64,000 nt of DNA from CAVVSD01 sp963757125 (GTDB taxonomy: Bacteria > Actinomycetota > Thermoleophilia > Solirubrobacterales > Solirubrobacteraceae), in contig CAVWQP010000003.1 of NCBI GenBank assembly GCA_963757125.1, positions 62,001 to 126,000 of the forward strand, in the 5' to 3' direction. Within the stretch, counting starts at the first letter, position 1; every line of letters begins with the position of its first letter. The translations under genes and the position numbers were made by a program. Below the pieces are notes generated by a model that did not search any database, had not been told where the DNA came from, and saw nothing but the letters and a program-made list of their open reading frames with translations. Below, piece after piece: positions 42,974-59,481 of this stretch.

Positions 42974-43698
42974 TGGCTCAGCACGGCAAGACCTACCGCG
43001 AGGCGCTCGCCAAGGTCGATCGCGAGCGCGAGTACGCGCCCGCCGACGCGGTGGCGCTCGTCAAGTCGCTCCCCGGGCCGAAGTTCCCGGAGTCCGTCGA
43101 GGTCCACATCCGCACGGGCCTGAACGTCCGCCACGCCGACGAGCAGCTGCGCGGGACCATCGCGCTGCCGAACGGCCTCGGCAAGGACGTCACCGTCGCC
43201 GTCTTCGCCCAGGGCGACAAGGCGCGCGAGGCCGAGGAGGCGGGGGCCGACGTCGTCGGCGCCGACGATCTCGCCCAGCGCGTGCAGGACGGCTTCACCG
43301 ACTTCGACATCGCGATCGCGACACCGGACCTCATGCCGGTCGTGGGGCGCCTGGGCCGCATCCTCGGCCCGCAGGGCAAGATGCCCAACCCGCGCGTCGG
43401 CACCGTGACCATGGACGTCGCCAAGGCGGTCGAGGAGGCGAAGGCCGGCAAGGTCGAGTACCGCACCGACCGCACCGCGATCGTCCACCTGGTCATCGGC
43501 AAGAAGGACTTCGAGGAGCGTCGGCTGCTGGAGAACTACGCGGCCGTCATCGAAGAGATCATCCGCGCGAAGCCGTCGGCCGCCAAGGGGCGCTACATCC
43601 GCTCCATCACCCTGACCTCCACCATGGGGCCGGGCGTGAAGGTCGACCCGAGCCGGACACGCGACATCCTCGAGGAGGGCGCGGCCGCAGCGGCCTAG
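42973..43698 (+). CDS. rplA: 50S ribosomal protein L1
   Basis: A 241-residue L1 with typical segments VKSLPGPKFPESVEVHIRTG, GTIALPNGLGKDVTVAVFAQ, DIAIATPDLMPVVGRLGRIL, GPQGKMPNPRVGTVTMDVAK and the C-terminal YIRSITLTSTMGPGVKVDPS. It binds 23S rRNA at the L1 stalk and in many bacteria represses its own operon; a target hairpin is not obvious here. Confidence 0.97.
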   Translation: MAQHGKTYREALAKVDREREYAPADAVALVKSLPGPKFPESVEVHIRTGLNVRHADEQLRGTIALPNGLGKDVTVAVFAQGDKAREAEEAGADVVGADDLAQRVQDGFTDFDIAIATPDLMPVVGRLGRILGPQGKMPNPRVGTVTMDVAKAVEEAKAGKVEYRTDRTAIVHLVIGKKDFEERRLLENYAAVIEEIIRAKPSAAKGRYIRSITLTSTMGPGVKVDPSRTRDILEEGAAAAA

Positions 43699-43774
43699 CC
43701 CGAGACCTCAGAGGCCACCAGAGACCGCCGGCACGCGCCCTGAGAGGGCGCGGGAAGCCCGGCCGAGGAGGCAC
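43699..43774 (+). ncRNA. L10 leader region of rplJL
   Basis: The 76 bases between rplA and rplJ contain the perfect hairpin GCGCCC-TGAGA-GGGCGC (43735-43751) followed by a purine-rich segment ending GGCCGAGGAGGCAC directly before the GTG start. In many bacteria this position holds the L10 leader, where the L10/L12 complex represses translation. The full kink-turn was not verified. Confidence 0.55.
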
Positions 43775-44455
43775 GTGAACAGAGAAGAGAAAGCTGTGGC
43801 GATCGCCGAGATCGCCACTCAGATCCAGGAGTCGCAGGCCGTCTACGCGGTCGACTACCGAGGCATCTCGGTGACCCAGGCGGCAGAGCTGCGCGGCAGG
43901 CTGCGCGACGCGGACGCCACCTTCCGGATCGTGAAGAACACGCTCACCGAGCGCGCCGCCGACGAGGCGGGCGCCGATGGGCTGAAGCCGCTGCTGGCCG
44001 GCCCGACCGCGCTGACGTTCGTGCGCGGCGACGCGGCCGTGGCGGCCAAGGCGCTGCGCGACTACGCGCGGACGACGAACGACCTGCTCGCCTTCAAGGG
44101 CGGCCTGCTGGGGTCGGAGTCCGTCGACGCGGACCAGATCCGCTCGATCGCGGCCCTGCCCTCGCGCGACGTGCTGTACGGCCAGCTCGTCGGCGTCGTC
44201 GCGTCGCCGATCACGGGCCTTGCCCGTTCGCTCGGCGCGCTCGTCGGCGGCCTCGCGATCGCGCTGGGCGGCGTGCTCGAGAAGAAGGAGTCGGGCGAGC
44301 TTCCCGCGGGTGACGCGCCCGCCGCCGAGACGGCTCCCGCCGAGCCCGAGGCAGCCGCGGAGCCCGAGGCGGAGCCCACTGCAGCAGCAGCCGAGGAGGA
44401 GGCGCCCGCCGCCGCCGAGGCGACCACCACCGAGACTGAGACCCAGGAGGACTAG
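43775..44455 (+). CDS. rplJ: 50S ribosomal protein L10
   Basis: A 226-residue L10. The N-terminal rRNA-binding domain is standard (NREEKAVAIAEIATQIQESQ, AVYAVDYRGISVTQAAELRG, FRIVKNTLTERAADEAG). The conserved LASPITGLARSLGALVGGLA-type region appears near residue 145. The C-terminal L12-binding tail is unusually long and Ala/Glu/Pro-rich (last 55 residues). GTG 43775 follows GAGGAGG at good distance. Confidence 0.96.
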   Translation: MNREEKAVAIAEIATQIQESQAVYAVDYRGISVTQAAELRGRLRDADATFRIVKNTLTERAADEAGADGLKPLLAGPTALTFVRGDAAVAAKALRDYARTTNDLLAFKGGLLGSESVDADQIRSIAALPSRDVLYGQLVGVVASPITGLARSLGALVGGLAIALGGVLEKKESGELPAGDAPAAETAPAEPEAAAEPEAEPTAAAAEEEAPAAAEATTTETETQED

Positions 44456-44458
44456 AAC

Positions 44459-44842
44459 ATGGCCACGAGCACCCAGGACTGGATCGACGAGCTCAAGAGC
44501 ATCTCCGTGCTCGAGCTGAGCGAGCGCATCAAGGCGCTGGAGGAGGAGTTCGGCGTGTCGGCGACCGCCGTCGCAGCGGCGGCGCCCGCCGGCGGCGGTG
44601 GCGGCGAGGCTGCCGCCGAGGAGGAGGAGCAGAGCGCGTTCGACGTCGTCCTCACGGCGGCCGGCGACAAGAAGATCCAGGTCATCAAGGTCGTCCGCGC
44701 GGCGACCGGCCTGGGCCTGAAGGAGGCCAAGGCGCTCGTCGACGAGGCCCCCAAGCCCGTCCGCGAGGGCGTCGACCGCGAGGAGGCCGACAAGCTCAAG
44801 GGCGAGCTCGAGGAGGCCGGCGGGTCCGTCGAGATCAAGTAG
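44459..44842 (+). CDS. rplL: 50S ribosomal protein L7/L12
   Basis: A 127-residue L7/L12: N-terminal dimerisation helix pair (DWIDELKSISVLELSERIKA, LEEEFGVSATAVAAAAP), acidic Gly/Ala/Glu hinge, and the globular C-terminal domain (EEQSAFDVVLTAAGDKKIQV, IKVVRAATGLGLKEAKALVD, LKGELEEAGGSVEIK) that recruits translation factors. A strong hairpin terminator follows. Confidence 0.97.
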   Translation: MATSTQDWIDELKSISVLELSERIKALEEEFGVSATAVAAAAPAGGGGGEAAAEEEEQSAFDVVLTAAGDKKIQVIKVVRAATGLGLKEAKALVDEAPKPVREGVDREEADKLKGELEEAGGSVEIK

Positions 44843-44868
44843 CCCGAGCGCGTCGCTCGAAGCTGCAC

Positions 44869-44905
44869 CCGCGGGGCGCCATCAGGCGCCCCGCGGTCGT
44901 TCTGA
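44869..44905 (+). terminator. hairpin terminator after rplL
   Basis: CCGCGGGGCGCC (44869-44880), loop ATCA and GGCGCCCCGCGG (44885-44896) make a perfect 12-bp stem, followed by the weak U-rich TCGTTCT. It would end the ribosomal transcript before the convergent SDR gene. Confidence 0.8.
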
Positions 44906-44909
44906 TGGC

Positions 44910-45701
44910 CTACTCGGGCGGCGGCGCGTTGCCCATCGTCGCCAGCGCCCCGCCGTCCACGGCCCAGCCCACGCCGTGCACGAAGCTCGCGTCGTCCGAG
45001 CAGAGGAACGCGACGACGGCTGCGACCTCCTCGGGCTGGCCGGTGCGCCCGGCGGGAGCCGCGGTGCCCAGGAACGCCATGCCGGCCTCCTCGTCGCCGG
45101 CCAGCTGCCGCGCGAGGTCGCGCAGCATGCGCGTGTCGATCATCCCGGGCAGGACCGCGTTGACGCGGACGCCGCGGCCCGCGACCTCGGACGCCGCGGT
45201 GCGCGTCAGGCCCAGCACGGCGTGCTTCGTCGCGATGTACGCGCCGGAGCTGGGGAGCCCACGCTCGCTGGCCAGCGAGCCGGTGTTGACGATCGCGCCC
45301 GATCCCTGCTCGAGCATCACCGGCAGCACGTGGCGCAGACCGAGGAAGACGCCGAAGAGGTTCACGCCGACGACGCGCTCGAACTCCTCCTCCGGGTACT
45401 CGGCGAGCGTCGCGACGGGACCCTCGATCCCGGCGTTGTTGAAGAACGCGTCGATGCGCCCGTGCTCGCGCAGCGCCGCATCGACGTAGCCCCGCACGTC
45501 GGCGCTCTTCGTCACGTCGGCCGTGCTCGTCGTCGCGCGCCGGCCCGTGCCCGCGACCGATTCGGCCCGCCGCGCGAGGCCGGCCTCGTCGACGTCGACG
45601 AGGTGCACGTCGGCGCCGAGCGCCGCGAAGCGCTCCGCGGCGGCGCCGCCGATCCCTCCGGCCGCGCCCGTGATCAGCGCGACCCGTCCCGTGAAGTCCA
45701 T
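44910..45701 (-). CDS. short-chain dehydrogenase/reductase
   Basis: A 263-residue classical SDR: cofactor motif ALITGAAGGIGGAAAERFAA, an acidic residue after strand 2 (VHLVDVDEAGL) favouring NAD(H), NNAG in FFNNAGIEGP, catalytic serine in IVNTGSLASERGLPSSG and YxxxK in AYIATKHAVLGL, C-terminal FVHGVGWAVDGGALA. The substrate is unknown. It is convergent with rplL, and the M28 peptidase gene lies upstream on the same strand, 13 bases away. Confidence 0.88.
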   Translation of the reverse strand: MDFTGRVALITGAAGGIGGAAAERFAALGADVHLVDVDEAGLARRAESVAGTGRRATTSTADVTKSADVRGYVDAALREHGRIDAFFNNAGIEGPVATLAEYPEEEFERVVGVNLFGVFLGLRHVLPVMLEQGSGAIVNTGSLASERGLPSSGAYIATKHAVLGLTRTAASEVAGRGVRVNAVLPGMIDTRMLRDLARQLAGDEEAGMAFLGTAAPAGRTGQPEEVAAVVAFLCSDDASFVHGVGWAVDGGALATMGNAPPPE

Positions 45702-45714
45702 GATCCCCCTCCGT

Positions 45715-46545
45715 TCAGCCCAGCAGCTCGGCCACGACCCGCAGCACCCTCACGAACGCTCCGCGCTGCAACCTGTCGGGCGTGTCGCAGGCAGTGTGCC
45801 GACATGCGTCGTCCGGCACACCGAGCTTCATCGCCCGCATCCCCGCGTGCTCGAGCTCGCGGTGGTCGGAGTTGGAGTCCGAGCCGTCCCGGACCCAGCG
45901 CACGGACACGCCCGCCGTCCGGGCCGCCGCGAGCAGCGACCGCTCGACGCCGGCCCGCGGGGCGGCCGCCGGCGAGCGCAGCCAGAACGTCCGCCCGCGC
46001 CCCACCTCGTCGAGCGACAGCCCGAACCGCAGATCCGATGTCCGCCGGTAGCGCTGCAGGCGCCGCGTGAGCGCGAGCGCCCCCAGGTGGTCGGCCTGCT
46101 TCGTGTAGGGCCGCTCCTCCGAGCCGGTCGCCACGAGCCACGTGTCGCACGTGGGCTGAGGACCCGCGCCCACCGACGCGGCCAGCGCGACGAGCGTCCC
46201 GACCCCGGAGGCGTTGTCGTCGGCTCCCGGCGCGGGCGGCACGGAGTCGGTGTGGGCCATGAGCACCCGCAGGCAGTCCGAGCGCCCGTCGCGGATGCCG
46301 AGCACGTTGCGCGACGTTCCCTTGCCGGGGACGCTGAACGTGTCGTGGCCGATGCGCAGGCCGGCCGCCCGGAAACGTTCTTCCACGCGCGCGTGCGCGC
46401 GAGCCTCGGCCCCGGACGCCGCCGGTCGCGGCCCGGCGAGCGCCAGGGAGTGGGCGAACGCGTAGGCGTCACCTGCGTCTGGCGCGGGCGCGGGCGCGGT
46501 GCCCGCGCCCGCGATCGCCGCCGCGGCCAGCAGCGTGGAGAGCAC
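45715..46545 (-). CDS. secreted M28 family zinc aminopeptidase
   Basis: A 276-residue protein with a short signal peptide (LSTLLAAAAIAGAGTAPAP) and the M28 dinuclear zinc site: His/Asp in VLMAHTDSVPPA, Asp in GADDNASGVGTLVALA, the Glu pair in VATGSEERPY, Asp in SDSNSDHRELEHAG and a C-terminal His in ACRHTACDTPD. Four or more cysteines in the mature part fit an exported enzyme. GTG 46545 begins one base after the cupin gene stop, so the cupin, peptidase and SDR genes may form an operon. Confidence 0.85.
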   Translation of the reverse strand: MLSTLLAAAAIAGAGTAPAPAPDAGDAYAFAHSLALAGPRPAASGAEARAHARVEERFRAAGLRIGHDTFSVPGKGTSRNVLGIRDGRSDCLRVLMAHTDSVPPAPGADDNASGVGTLVALAASVGAGPQPTCDTWLVATGSEERPYTKQADHLGALALTRRLQRYRRTSDLRFGLSLDEVGRGRTFWLRSPAAAPRAGVERSLLAAARTAGVSVRWVRDGSDSNSDHRELEHAGMRAMKLGVPDDACRHTACDTPDRLQRGAFVRVLRVVAELLG

Positions 46546-46546
46546 G

Positions 46547-46999
46547 TCAGGTGGGCTTGAGCCCGTCCACGTCGAGGGCATCGTCCGGTGCGTCGGCGCC
46601 GGGCGCGAAGTCGCGCACCCAGAACGTCTCGCGCTCGGGGAACTCGTTGATCTCGGGCGAGCGCATCGTGCTCACGACGAGGAAGCGGACGGGCTCGTCG
46701 GAGAGGTTGTCCACCGCGTGGGCTCCGCCGCGCCCGGCGTGCAGCGCGACGACCTCGCCCTCGGACAGCTCGCGGTCGCCCTCGAGGGTGCGGAGCGTCG
46801 GTCGCCCGGCGAGGACGAACAGGAGCTCCTCGTTGGCGTAGTGGATGTGGAGCGGGAAGGTCGCCGCTCCGGGCGGCACCTCGAAGAGCGAGGCGCCGAG
46901 GTCGCGGCTCCCCGCCTGCCGGCCGAGCCGGGCCCGGCGCCACTGGAACGGAGGAGCGTCGCGCTCCTGGTCCCAGTTCGGGTCGTGGAGATTGGGCAC
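46547..46999 (-). CDS. cupin domain protein
   Basis: A 150-residue single-domain cupin. Cupin motif 1 is visible as PLHIHYANEELLFVLAGRP (two histidines and a glutamate as metal ligands) and motif 2 as ALHAGRGGAHAVDNLSDEPV with a third histidine. The N-terminus is rich in Arg and Trp. Cupins of this kind bind a metal and a small organic substrate or act as sensors; nothing points to a specific reaction. It diverges from the rpoBC region. Confidence 0.85.
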   Translation of the reverse strand: MPNLHDPNWDQERDAPPFQWRRARLGRQAGSRDLGASLFEVPPGAATFPLHIHYANEELLFVLAGRPTLRTLEGDRELSEGEVVALHAGRGGAHAVDNLSDEPVRFLVVSTMRSPEINEFPERETFWVRDFAPGADAPDDALDVDGLKPT

Positions 47000-47091
47000 G
47001 CGCGGGAGCGTATGTCGCGGAAGCGAGGAGCGCAGACCCGGCAGTTCCCGCGGACGCCGTGAGCTGCGGCATGACGGAGTGGAACTGCCAA

Positions 47092-47142
47092 TGCCCGCGA
47101 AGCGGGCACGGGGCCCCGGCGCGGGGGGGTTGCGCCGGGGCC
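47092..47142. other. two tandem hairpins upstream of rpoB
   Basis: TGCCCGC-GAA-GCGGGCA (47092-47108) is followed at once by GGCCCCGGCGC (47112-47122) and GCGCCGGGGCC (47132-47142) with a G-rich loop. Both stems are perfect. No gene on the plus strand ends just before them, so they may insulate rpoBC from upstream transcription or be part of an unrecognised RNA. The rest of 47000-47358 shows no gene. Confidence 0.5.
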
Positions 47143-47358
47143 TCGCCCTTGGGAGGTGAGTAGTACTTCGCGACCGCTATCGGCACCGCGCGAGAACGAC
47201 TTGAGCTGGCACGATTTCCCAGGCTTGGCTACACTCAGCGCCGTCGATCAATAGCCGTAGCCGCTCCAGCCGAGATGCACGGCCTCACGCCACATACGTG
47301 AGTGCCGCGAGCGGGGTCCGTGACGATCGACTGCCCCAGCCGGGGTGTCGCGGCGTTG

Positions 47359-47367
47359 TGCTATCTT
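47359..47367 (+). promoter_or_regulatory. candidate extended -10 promoter of rpoBC
   Basis: TGCTATCTT at 47359-47367 matches the extended -10 pattern TGn-TANNNT and lies 72 bases before the rpoB start. No good -35 is seen. The same TGCTA pattern precedes rpsL and fusA, which supports it. Another possible -10, TACACT, occurs near 47230. Confidence 0.4.
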
Positions 47368-47438
47368 GGCGTGTTGCGTGTCTCCGCGCCACGCCCTCCC
47401 CTCTTCGTCCCGTTCGACCCCTGTGAGGAGTCGCCGTC

Positions 47439-51035
<3,597 letters not shown>

Positions 51036-51047
51036 GAAAGGTACGTT

Positions 51048-55157
<4,110 letters not shown>

Positions 55158-55183
55158 CTCACCGCAGCTGACGTTGCAGTCCC

Positions 55184-55211
55184 GACGGGCCCCGGGCGAC
55201 CGGGGCCCGTC
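55184..55211 (+). terminator. hairpin terminator after rpoC
   Basis: GACGGGCCCCGG (55184-55195), loop GCGA and CCGGGGCCCGTC (55200-55211) form a perfect 12-bp stem 26 bases after the rpoC stop, followed by GTCGTTGCG without a real U-tract. Confidence 0.75.
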
Positions 55212-55488
55212 GTCGTTGCGGGCCCATCATCCGTCCAGAGCGCCTGGACGCCACACCTCGGCCGTTCGGACGTGCCAGTGTCACGGCCGCCCCCCGAAAA
55301 CACGCGGAACTGCAGCAGCTTCGTGTGATTTCGGGCACATCTCGGCGGTTTCGCAGGGACCGCGACCCCCGTTGCCGGACCGTGTTGATGGTTCAAGCCT
55401 GTCAGCGGGATGCCGACTGTAGGAGGGCGGCGTCAACGCGCCGAACCCCTCTCCGACCGGCCCCTCTCACCACTCCCACACTGATCTC
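55212..55488. other. intergenic region before the DMT transporter gene
   Basis: About 277 bases with no supported gene. Readings in all frames are short or Arg/Pro-rich. It is slightly less GC-rich than its surroundings (for example AACTGCAGCAGCTTCGTGTG and GTTGATGGTTCAAGCC), as expected for a promoter or long leader, but no known riboswitch motif was recognised. Confidence 0.4.
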
Positions 55489-56385
55489 TTGACGCTCCAC
55501 CTGGGCATCCTCCTTGCGCTCGCCTGCGCCTTCGCGACGAACCTCGCGTTCCTCTACAAGCACCGTGGCGCCTGCGCGGCTCCGCCGGTCGACATCAAGC
55601 ACCCGCTGAAGTCCGGCGCGGCGCTCTGGCGTCAGCCCTGGTTCGCCATCGGCATGGGGATCGGCGCCGGCGCCTGGGTCCTCCACGTGGCGGCGATCTC
55701 CCTGGCCCCGCTGTCGGTCGTCCAGGCGGTCCTCGCCGGCGGCCTCGTGCTCCTCGCCGTCATGGCGGACCGGATGTTCGGCTTCAAGGTCGGCAAGCGG
55801 CAGTGGCTCGGCCTCGGCCTCACGACCCTCGGCCTCATCCTGCTGGGCGTCACGCTCCCGCAGACCCACGGGTCGCACTCGTCCTTCTCCGTCCCGGTCC
55901 TGGCCGCCTTCGAGGCGGGCCTCCTGGGCCTCGGCGGCCTGCTCATCATGGGCCCGCGGGTCGGCGTCCGCGACGAGCACCACGGCGTCATGCTCGCCGC
56001 CGCTGCGGGCATCCTCTTCGGCGTCTGCAACGTCGGCGTCAAGGCGCTGACGGGCATCGCCGGCCACGACGGCATGCTCGGGCTGCTCCTCACGCCCTGG
56101 ACGTACGTGGCGATCGCCGGCTCGATCGGCGCCTTCTACGCCTCGGCCCGCTCGCTGCAGGACGGCGAGGCCGTCGCGGTCATCGCCATCACCGGCACGG
56201 CCGCCAACATCTCGGGCATCGCCGGCGGCATCCTCGTCTTCGGCGATCCGCTGCCCAGCACCGCGGTCGGCATCGTCGTCCAGGCCCTGGCCTTCGTCAT
56301 GGTCATCGTCGCCTCGGCGCTGACCCCGGCCCCGGTCCGCGCCGCTCAGGGCGCCCCGGCGGCCGCTGCCTCCGCCGCCGCGTAG
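55489..56385 (+). CDS. EamA/DMT-like membrane transporter
   Basis: A 298-residue protein with nine to ten hydrophobic helices in two similar halves, as in drug/metabolite transporters: LHLGILLALACAFATNLAFL, SLAPLSVVQAVLAGGLVLLA and QWLGLGLTTLGLILLGVTLP in the first half, AIAGSIGAFYASARSLQDGE and ISGIAGGILVFGDPLPSTAV in the second. Substrate unknown. The TTG start at 55489 is the only one that keeps helix 1 whole, but it lacks a strong ribosome binding site, so start confidence is modest. It ends before the inverted repeats that precede the aminotransferase. Confidence 0.8.
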   Translation: MTLHLGILLALACAFATNLAFLYKHRGACAAPPVDIKHPLKSGAALWRQPWFAIGMGIGAGAWVLHVAAISLAPLSVVQAVLAGGLVLLAVMADRMFGFKVGKRQWLGLGLTTLGLILLGVTLPQTHGSHSSFSVPVLAAFEAGLLGLGGLLIMGPRVGVRDEHHGVMLAAAAGILFGVCNVGVKALTGIAGHDGMLGLLLTPWTYVAIAGSIGAFYASARSLQDGEAVAVIAITGTAANISGIAGGILVFGDPLPSTAVGIVVQALAFVMVIVASALTPAPVRAAQGAPAAAASAAA

Positions 56386-56386
56386 T

Positions 56387-56469
56387 CCTCTTCGGCCAAC
56401 GGGGTGGTTGACCACCGCCCCGCCGCACGTCTAGCGTTGTCCACAACGACCAACGACGTGCCGAAGAGG
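56387..56469. promoter_or_regulatory. nested inverted repeats upstream of the aminotransferase
   Basis: Outer arms CCTCTTCGGC (56387-56396) and GCCGAAGAGG (56460-56469) are perfect 10-bp complements. Between them lie two short perfect dyads: GTGGTTGACCAC (56404-56415) and GTTGTCCACAAC (56436-56447). The start codon of the aminotransferase is at 56484. The dyads are plausible operators for the PucR-type regulator encoded downstream. Confidence 0.55.
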
Positions 56470-56483
56470 CGAAGGGAAGGGCC

Positions 56484-57866
56484 ATGGCGACGACGGAGCC
56501 GCGCGCCACGAGCGCCGGCAGCCTGCAGGAGACCGCGCGACGCCACCTGTGGCTGCACTTCAGCCGCATGGGCGCCTACTCGGACGAGGCCGAGATCCCG
56601 ATCATCGTGCGCGGCGAGGGCTGCTACCTCTGGGACGAGCACGGCAACCGGTACTTCGACGGCCTGAGCGCGCTGTTCTGCTCGAACATCGGGCACGGGC
56701 GCCAGGAGGTCGGGCAGGCCGGCGCCGACCAGGCGGGCGAGCTTGAGTTCGTCACGAACTGGTCCTACGCGCACCCGCAGGCGATCACGCTCGCGGCCCG
56801 CATCGCCGATCTCGCTCCCGGCGACCTCAACCGCGTGTTCTTCACGAGCGGCGGCAGCGAGGCGGTCGAGTCCGCCATCAAGCTGTCGCGCCAGTTCCAC
56901 AAGCTCAACGGCAAGCCGCTGAAGACGAAGATCATCGCCCGCGACACCGCCTACCACGGCACGACGCTGGGCGCGCTCTCCGCGACCGGCATCACCTCGC
57001 TGCGCGAGCCCTTCGAGCCGCTCACGCCCGGCGTCTCCCACGTCCCGAACACGAACATGTACCGCTTCGAGGGCGACGACCCGATGGTGCTCGCCGAGGC
57101 GATCCGCGAGCGGATCGAGTTCGAGGGTCCCGACACGGTCGCCGCGGTGATCCTCGAGCCCGTGCAGAACGCCGGAGGGTGCTTCACGCCGCCGGAGGGC
57201 TACTTCGCGCGCGTGCGCGAGATCTGCGACGAGCACGACGTCCTGCTCATCTCCGACGAGGTCATCTGCTCATGGGGACGCCTCGGCGCTTGGTTCGGCG
57301 CGCAGGCCCTCGGCTACCGCCCCGACCTCATCACCACCGCGAAGGGCATCACCTCGGCCTACGCGCCGATGGGCGCGCTCATCGCCTCCGACCGGATCGC
57401 GGAGCCGTTCATGCACGGCCACGAGTCCTTCCTGCACGGCTACACGTTCGCCGGGCACCCGGTGGCCTGCGCGATCGCCCACGCGAACCTCGACGTGTTC
57501 GAGAACGAGGGGATCCTCGACCACGTCCGCGCGAACGAGGGCGTGTTCGCCGAGATGCTCGAGTCGCTGCGCGACATCCCGATCGTCGGCGACACGCGCG
57601 GCATGGGCTACTTCCGGGCGATCGAGCTCGTGAAGGACCGCGAGACGAAGGCGAGCTTCGACGACGACGAGAGCGAGTGGCTGCTGCGCGGCTTCCTCTC
57701 CGGCGAGCTCTACCGCCGCGGCTTGATCTGCCGGGCCGACGACCGCGGCGACCCGGTCATCCAGCTCGCCCCGCCGCTCATCACCACCGCCGAGCAGTTC
57801 GGCGAGATCCACGACGTCCTGCGCCCGGTGCTCGAGGAGGCGTCGAGCCGACTCGGGCTCTCGTAG
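56484..57866 (+). CDS. class III pyridoxal-phosphate aminotransferase
   Basis: A 460-residue omega-type aminotransferase. Landmarks: RYFDGLSALFCSNIGHGRQE, FFTSGGSEAVESAIKLSRQF, AYHGTTLGALSATGITSLRE, the ILEPVQNAGGCFTPPEGYF region, LLISDEVICSWGRLGAWFGA and the lysine that binds PLP in TTAKGITSAYAPMGALIAS. It is closest in pattern to the beta-alanine/putrescine/aromatic amine-pyruvate group. ATG 56484 follows GAAGGGAAGGGCC. A PucR regulator follows after three bases, a usual arrangement for amine or GABA catabolism. Confidence 0.9.
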   Translation: MATTEPRATSAGSLQETARRHLWLHFSRMGAYSDEAEIPIIVRGEGCYLWDEHGNRYFDGLSALFCSNIGHGRQEVGQAGADQAGELEFVTNWSYAHPQAITLAARIADLAPGDLNRVFFTSGGSEAVESAIKLSRQFHKLNGKPLKTKIIARDTAYHGTTLGALSATGITSLREPFEPLTPGVSHVPNTNMYRFEGDDPMVLAEAIRERIEFEGPDTVAAVILEPVQNAGGCFTPPEGYFARVREICDEHDVLLISDEVICSWGRLGAWFGAQALGYRPDLITTAKGITSAYAPMGALIASDRIAEPFMHGHESFLHGYTFAGHPVACAIAHANLDVFENEGILDHVRANEGVFAEMLESLRDIPIVGDTRGMGYFRAIELVKDRETKASFDDDESEWLLRGFLSGELYRRGLICRADDRGDPVIQLAPPLITTAEQFGEIHDVLRPVLEEASSRLGLS

Positions 57867-57869
57867 CCC

Positions 57870-59481
57870 GTGCTGACGGTCCGCGAGCTCCTCGCCGGCC
57901 TCGACGTCACGCTCCACGGCGGCGAGGCCGGGCTCGGGGAGCCGGTCCGCTGGGTGCATTCCAGCGAGCTGCTCGACCCGACCCCGTGGCTGTCGGGCGG
58001 CGAGATCCTGCTCACCACGGGGATGCAGCTCACCGACGCCGACCGCCAGAAGGCGTTCGTCGCGCGGCTGCACGACCACGGCCTCGCCGGGATCGGCGTG
58101 GGGACGGGCTTCGCCCACGACACCGTCCCCGTGACGATGGTGCAGGAGGCGCGAGGCGCGCGGCCTCGCGATCTTCGAGGTGCCCTACGAGCTCCCGTTC
58201 ATCGCGGTCACCGAGCGGGCGTTCGGCCACATCGTCAACGAGCAGTACGAGCTGCTGCGCCGTTCGATCGCGGCGCAGGAGCGCCTGCAGCGCATCGTCC
58301 TCAGCGAGCGCGGGCTCCCCGCGATCGCCGGGGCGCTGGCCGCGTCGCTCGGCGCGGCGGTCCTCGTGCTCGACGGGCGCGGTGAGGTCCTGGCGTCGCA
58401 CGAGTTCCGGCGTCCGCTGCCGCGCGAGCACCTGGCGATCGTCGAGCGCGACATCCGCGAACGGGGGGAGGAGGCCGAGGGGCGCACGATCGTGCCCGCC
58501 GACCCTGAGCTCGCGGCGCGCTCGATCGCCCTCGGGGTGGCCGCGACCGGCCCGGGCGCGGCGGACGGGCCCTCGGAGGCCTGGCTCGTCAGCGTGAAGG
58601 ACTCCGGCGCGCACAACGACGCCGACCGGCTGCTGCTCCAGCAGGGCGTCACGGCCGTCGCGTTCGAGCTCCTGCGCCTGCGCGTCGCAGACACGACGGC
58701 CCGCCGTATCGCGGGCGACGTGCTCGTCGCCCTCGCGCGCGGCGAGCTGGCCGGCTCCGAGCTGCAGCGCCGCCTGGAGCCCTTCGGCCTCGGCGACGAG
58801 GTCGGCGCGCTCGTCCTGCACGCCGGCGAGTCGCGTGCCACGGCGGAGCGCCTGGAGCACGCGCTCGAGACCGCGCTGCAGGCCGAGACGGCGTCCGGCC
58901 TCGTCGCGATCCACGGGGACCTCGTCTGCGCGCTGCTGCCCGGCGGCTCCGACGACGAGCTCTTCGAGCTTGCCGAGCGGCTCCTCGCGCGCGTCGCGCA
59001 GGACACCGGCACCGTCGCGCCCCCGGCGGGCGCCGGCCGCGCCGCCCCTGCGGGGCGCGCGCGCGAGACGTTCCACGAGGCGCGCTGTGCCGTGGAGGCG
59101 CGGATGCTCGGCGCCGCGGTGACCTCGAACGGCGACGGGGCCGCCCCGCTGACCACCTACCGCGACCTCGGGTCCTTCGCGCTGCTGCTGTCCCTGCAGG
59201 ACTCCGACGCATTGCGGCTCTTCTGCGAGTCCATGCTCGGCCCGATCGAGGCCGACGAGGGCCACTACGGCGGCGAGCTCGTGCGCTCGCTCGAGGCGTT
59301 CATCGAGTGCAACGGACAGTGGGAGGCGGCGGCGCGGCGGCTGTTCTGCCATCGCCACACGCTGCGCTACCGGATGCGCAAGGTGGAGGAGCTGACCGGC
59401 CGCGACCTCTCCAGCGCGCGCGACCGCATCGAGTTCTGGCTCGCCCTCCGCGGCCGCGAGCTCGTGATGGCCCCGGCCTAG
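57870..59481 (+). CDS. PucR family transcriptional regulator (frameshifted)
   Basis: The N-terminal PucR ligand domain (LTVRELLAGLDVTLHGGEAG, SGGEILLTTGMQLTDADRQK) runs to about residue 94. The frame then breaks at 58152: GAGGCG is followed by an extra C before GAGGCGCGCGGC. The rest of the protein (GLAIFEVPYELPFIAVTERA, a GGDEF-like central region and the C-terminal HTH_30 helix-turn-helix RRLFCHRHTLRYRMRKVEEL) is in the next frame. Restored length is about 537 residues. GTG 57870 begins three bases after the aminotransferase stop. Its stop shares CTAG with the convergent flavoprotein gene. Confidence 0.85.

Noticed and set aside
55212..55488. Riboswitch before the DMT transporter
   Set aside because: The long gap suggested one, but no conserved core of guanidine, Mg2+ or other known riboswitches could be seen.
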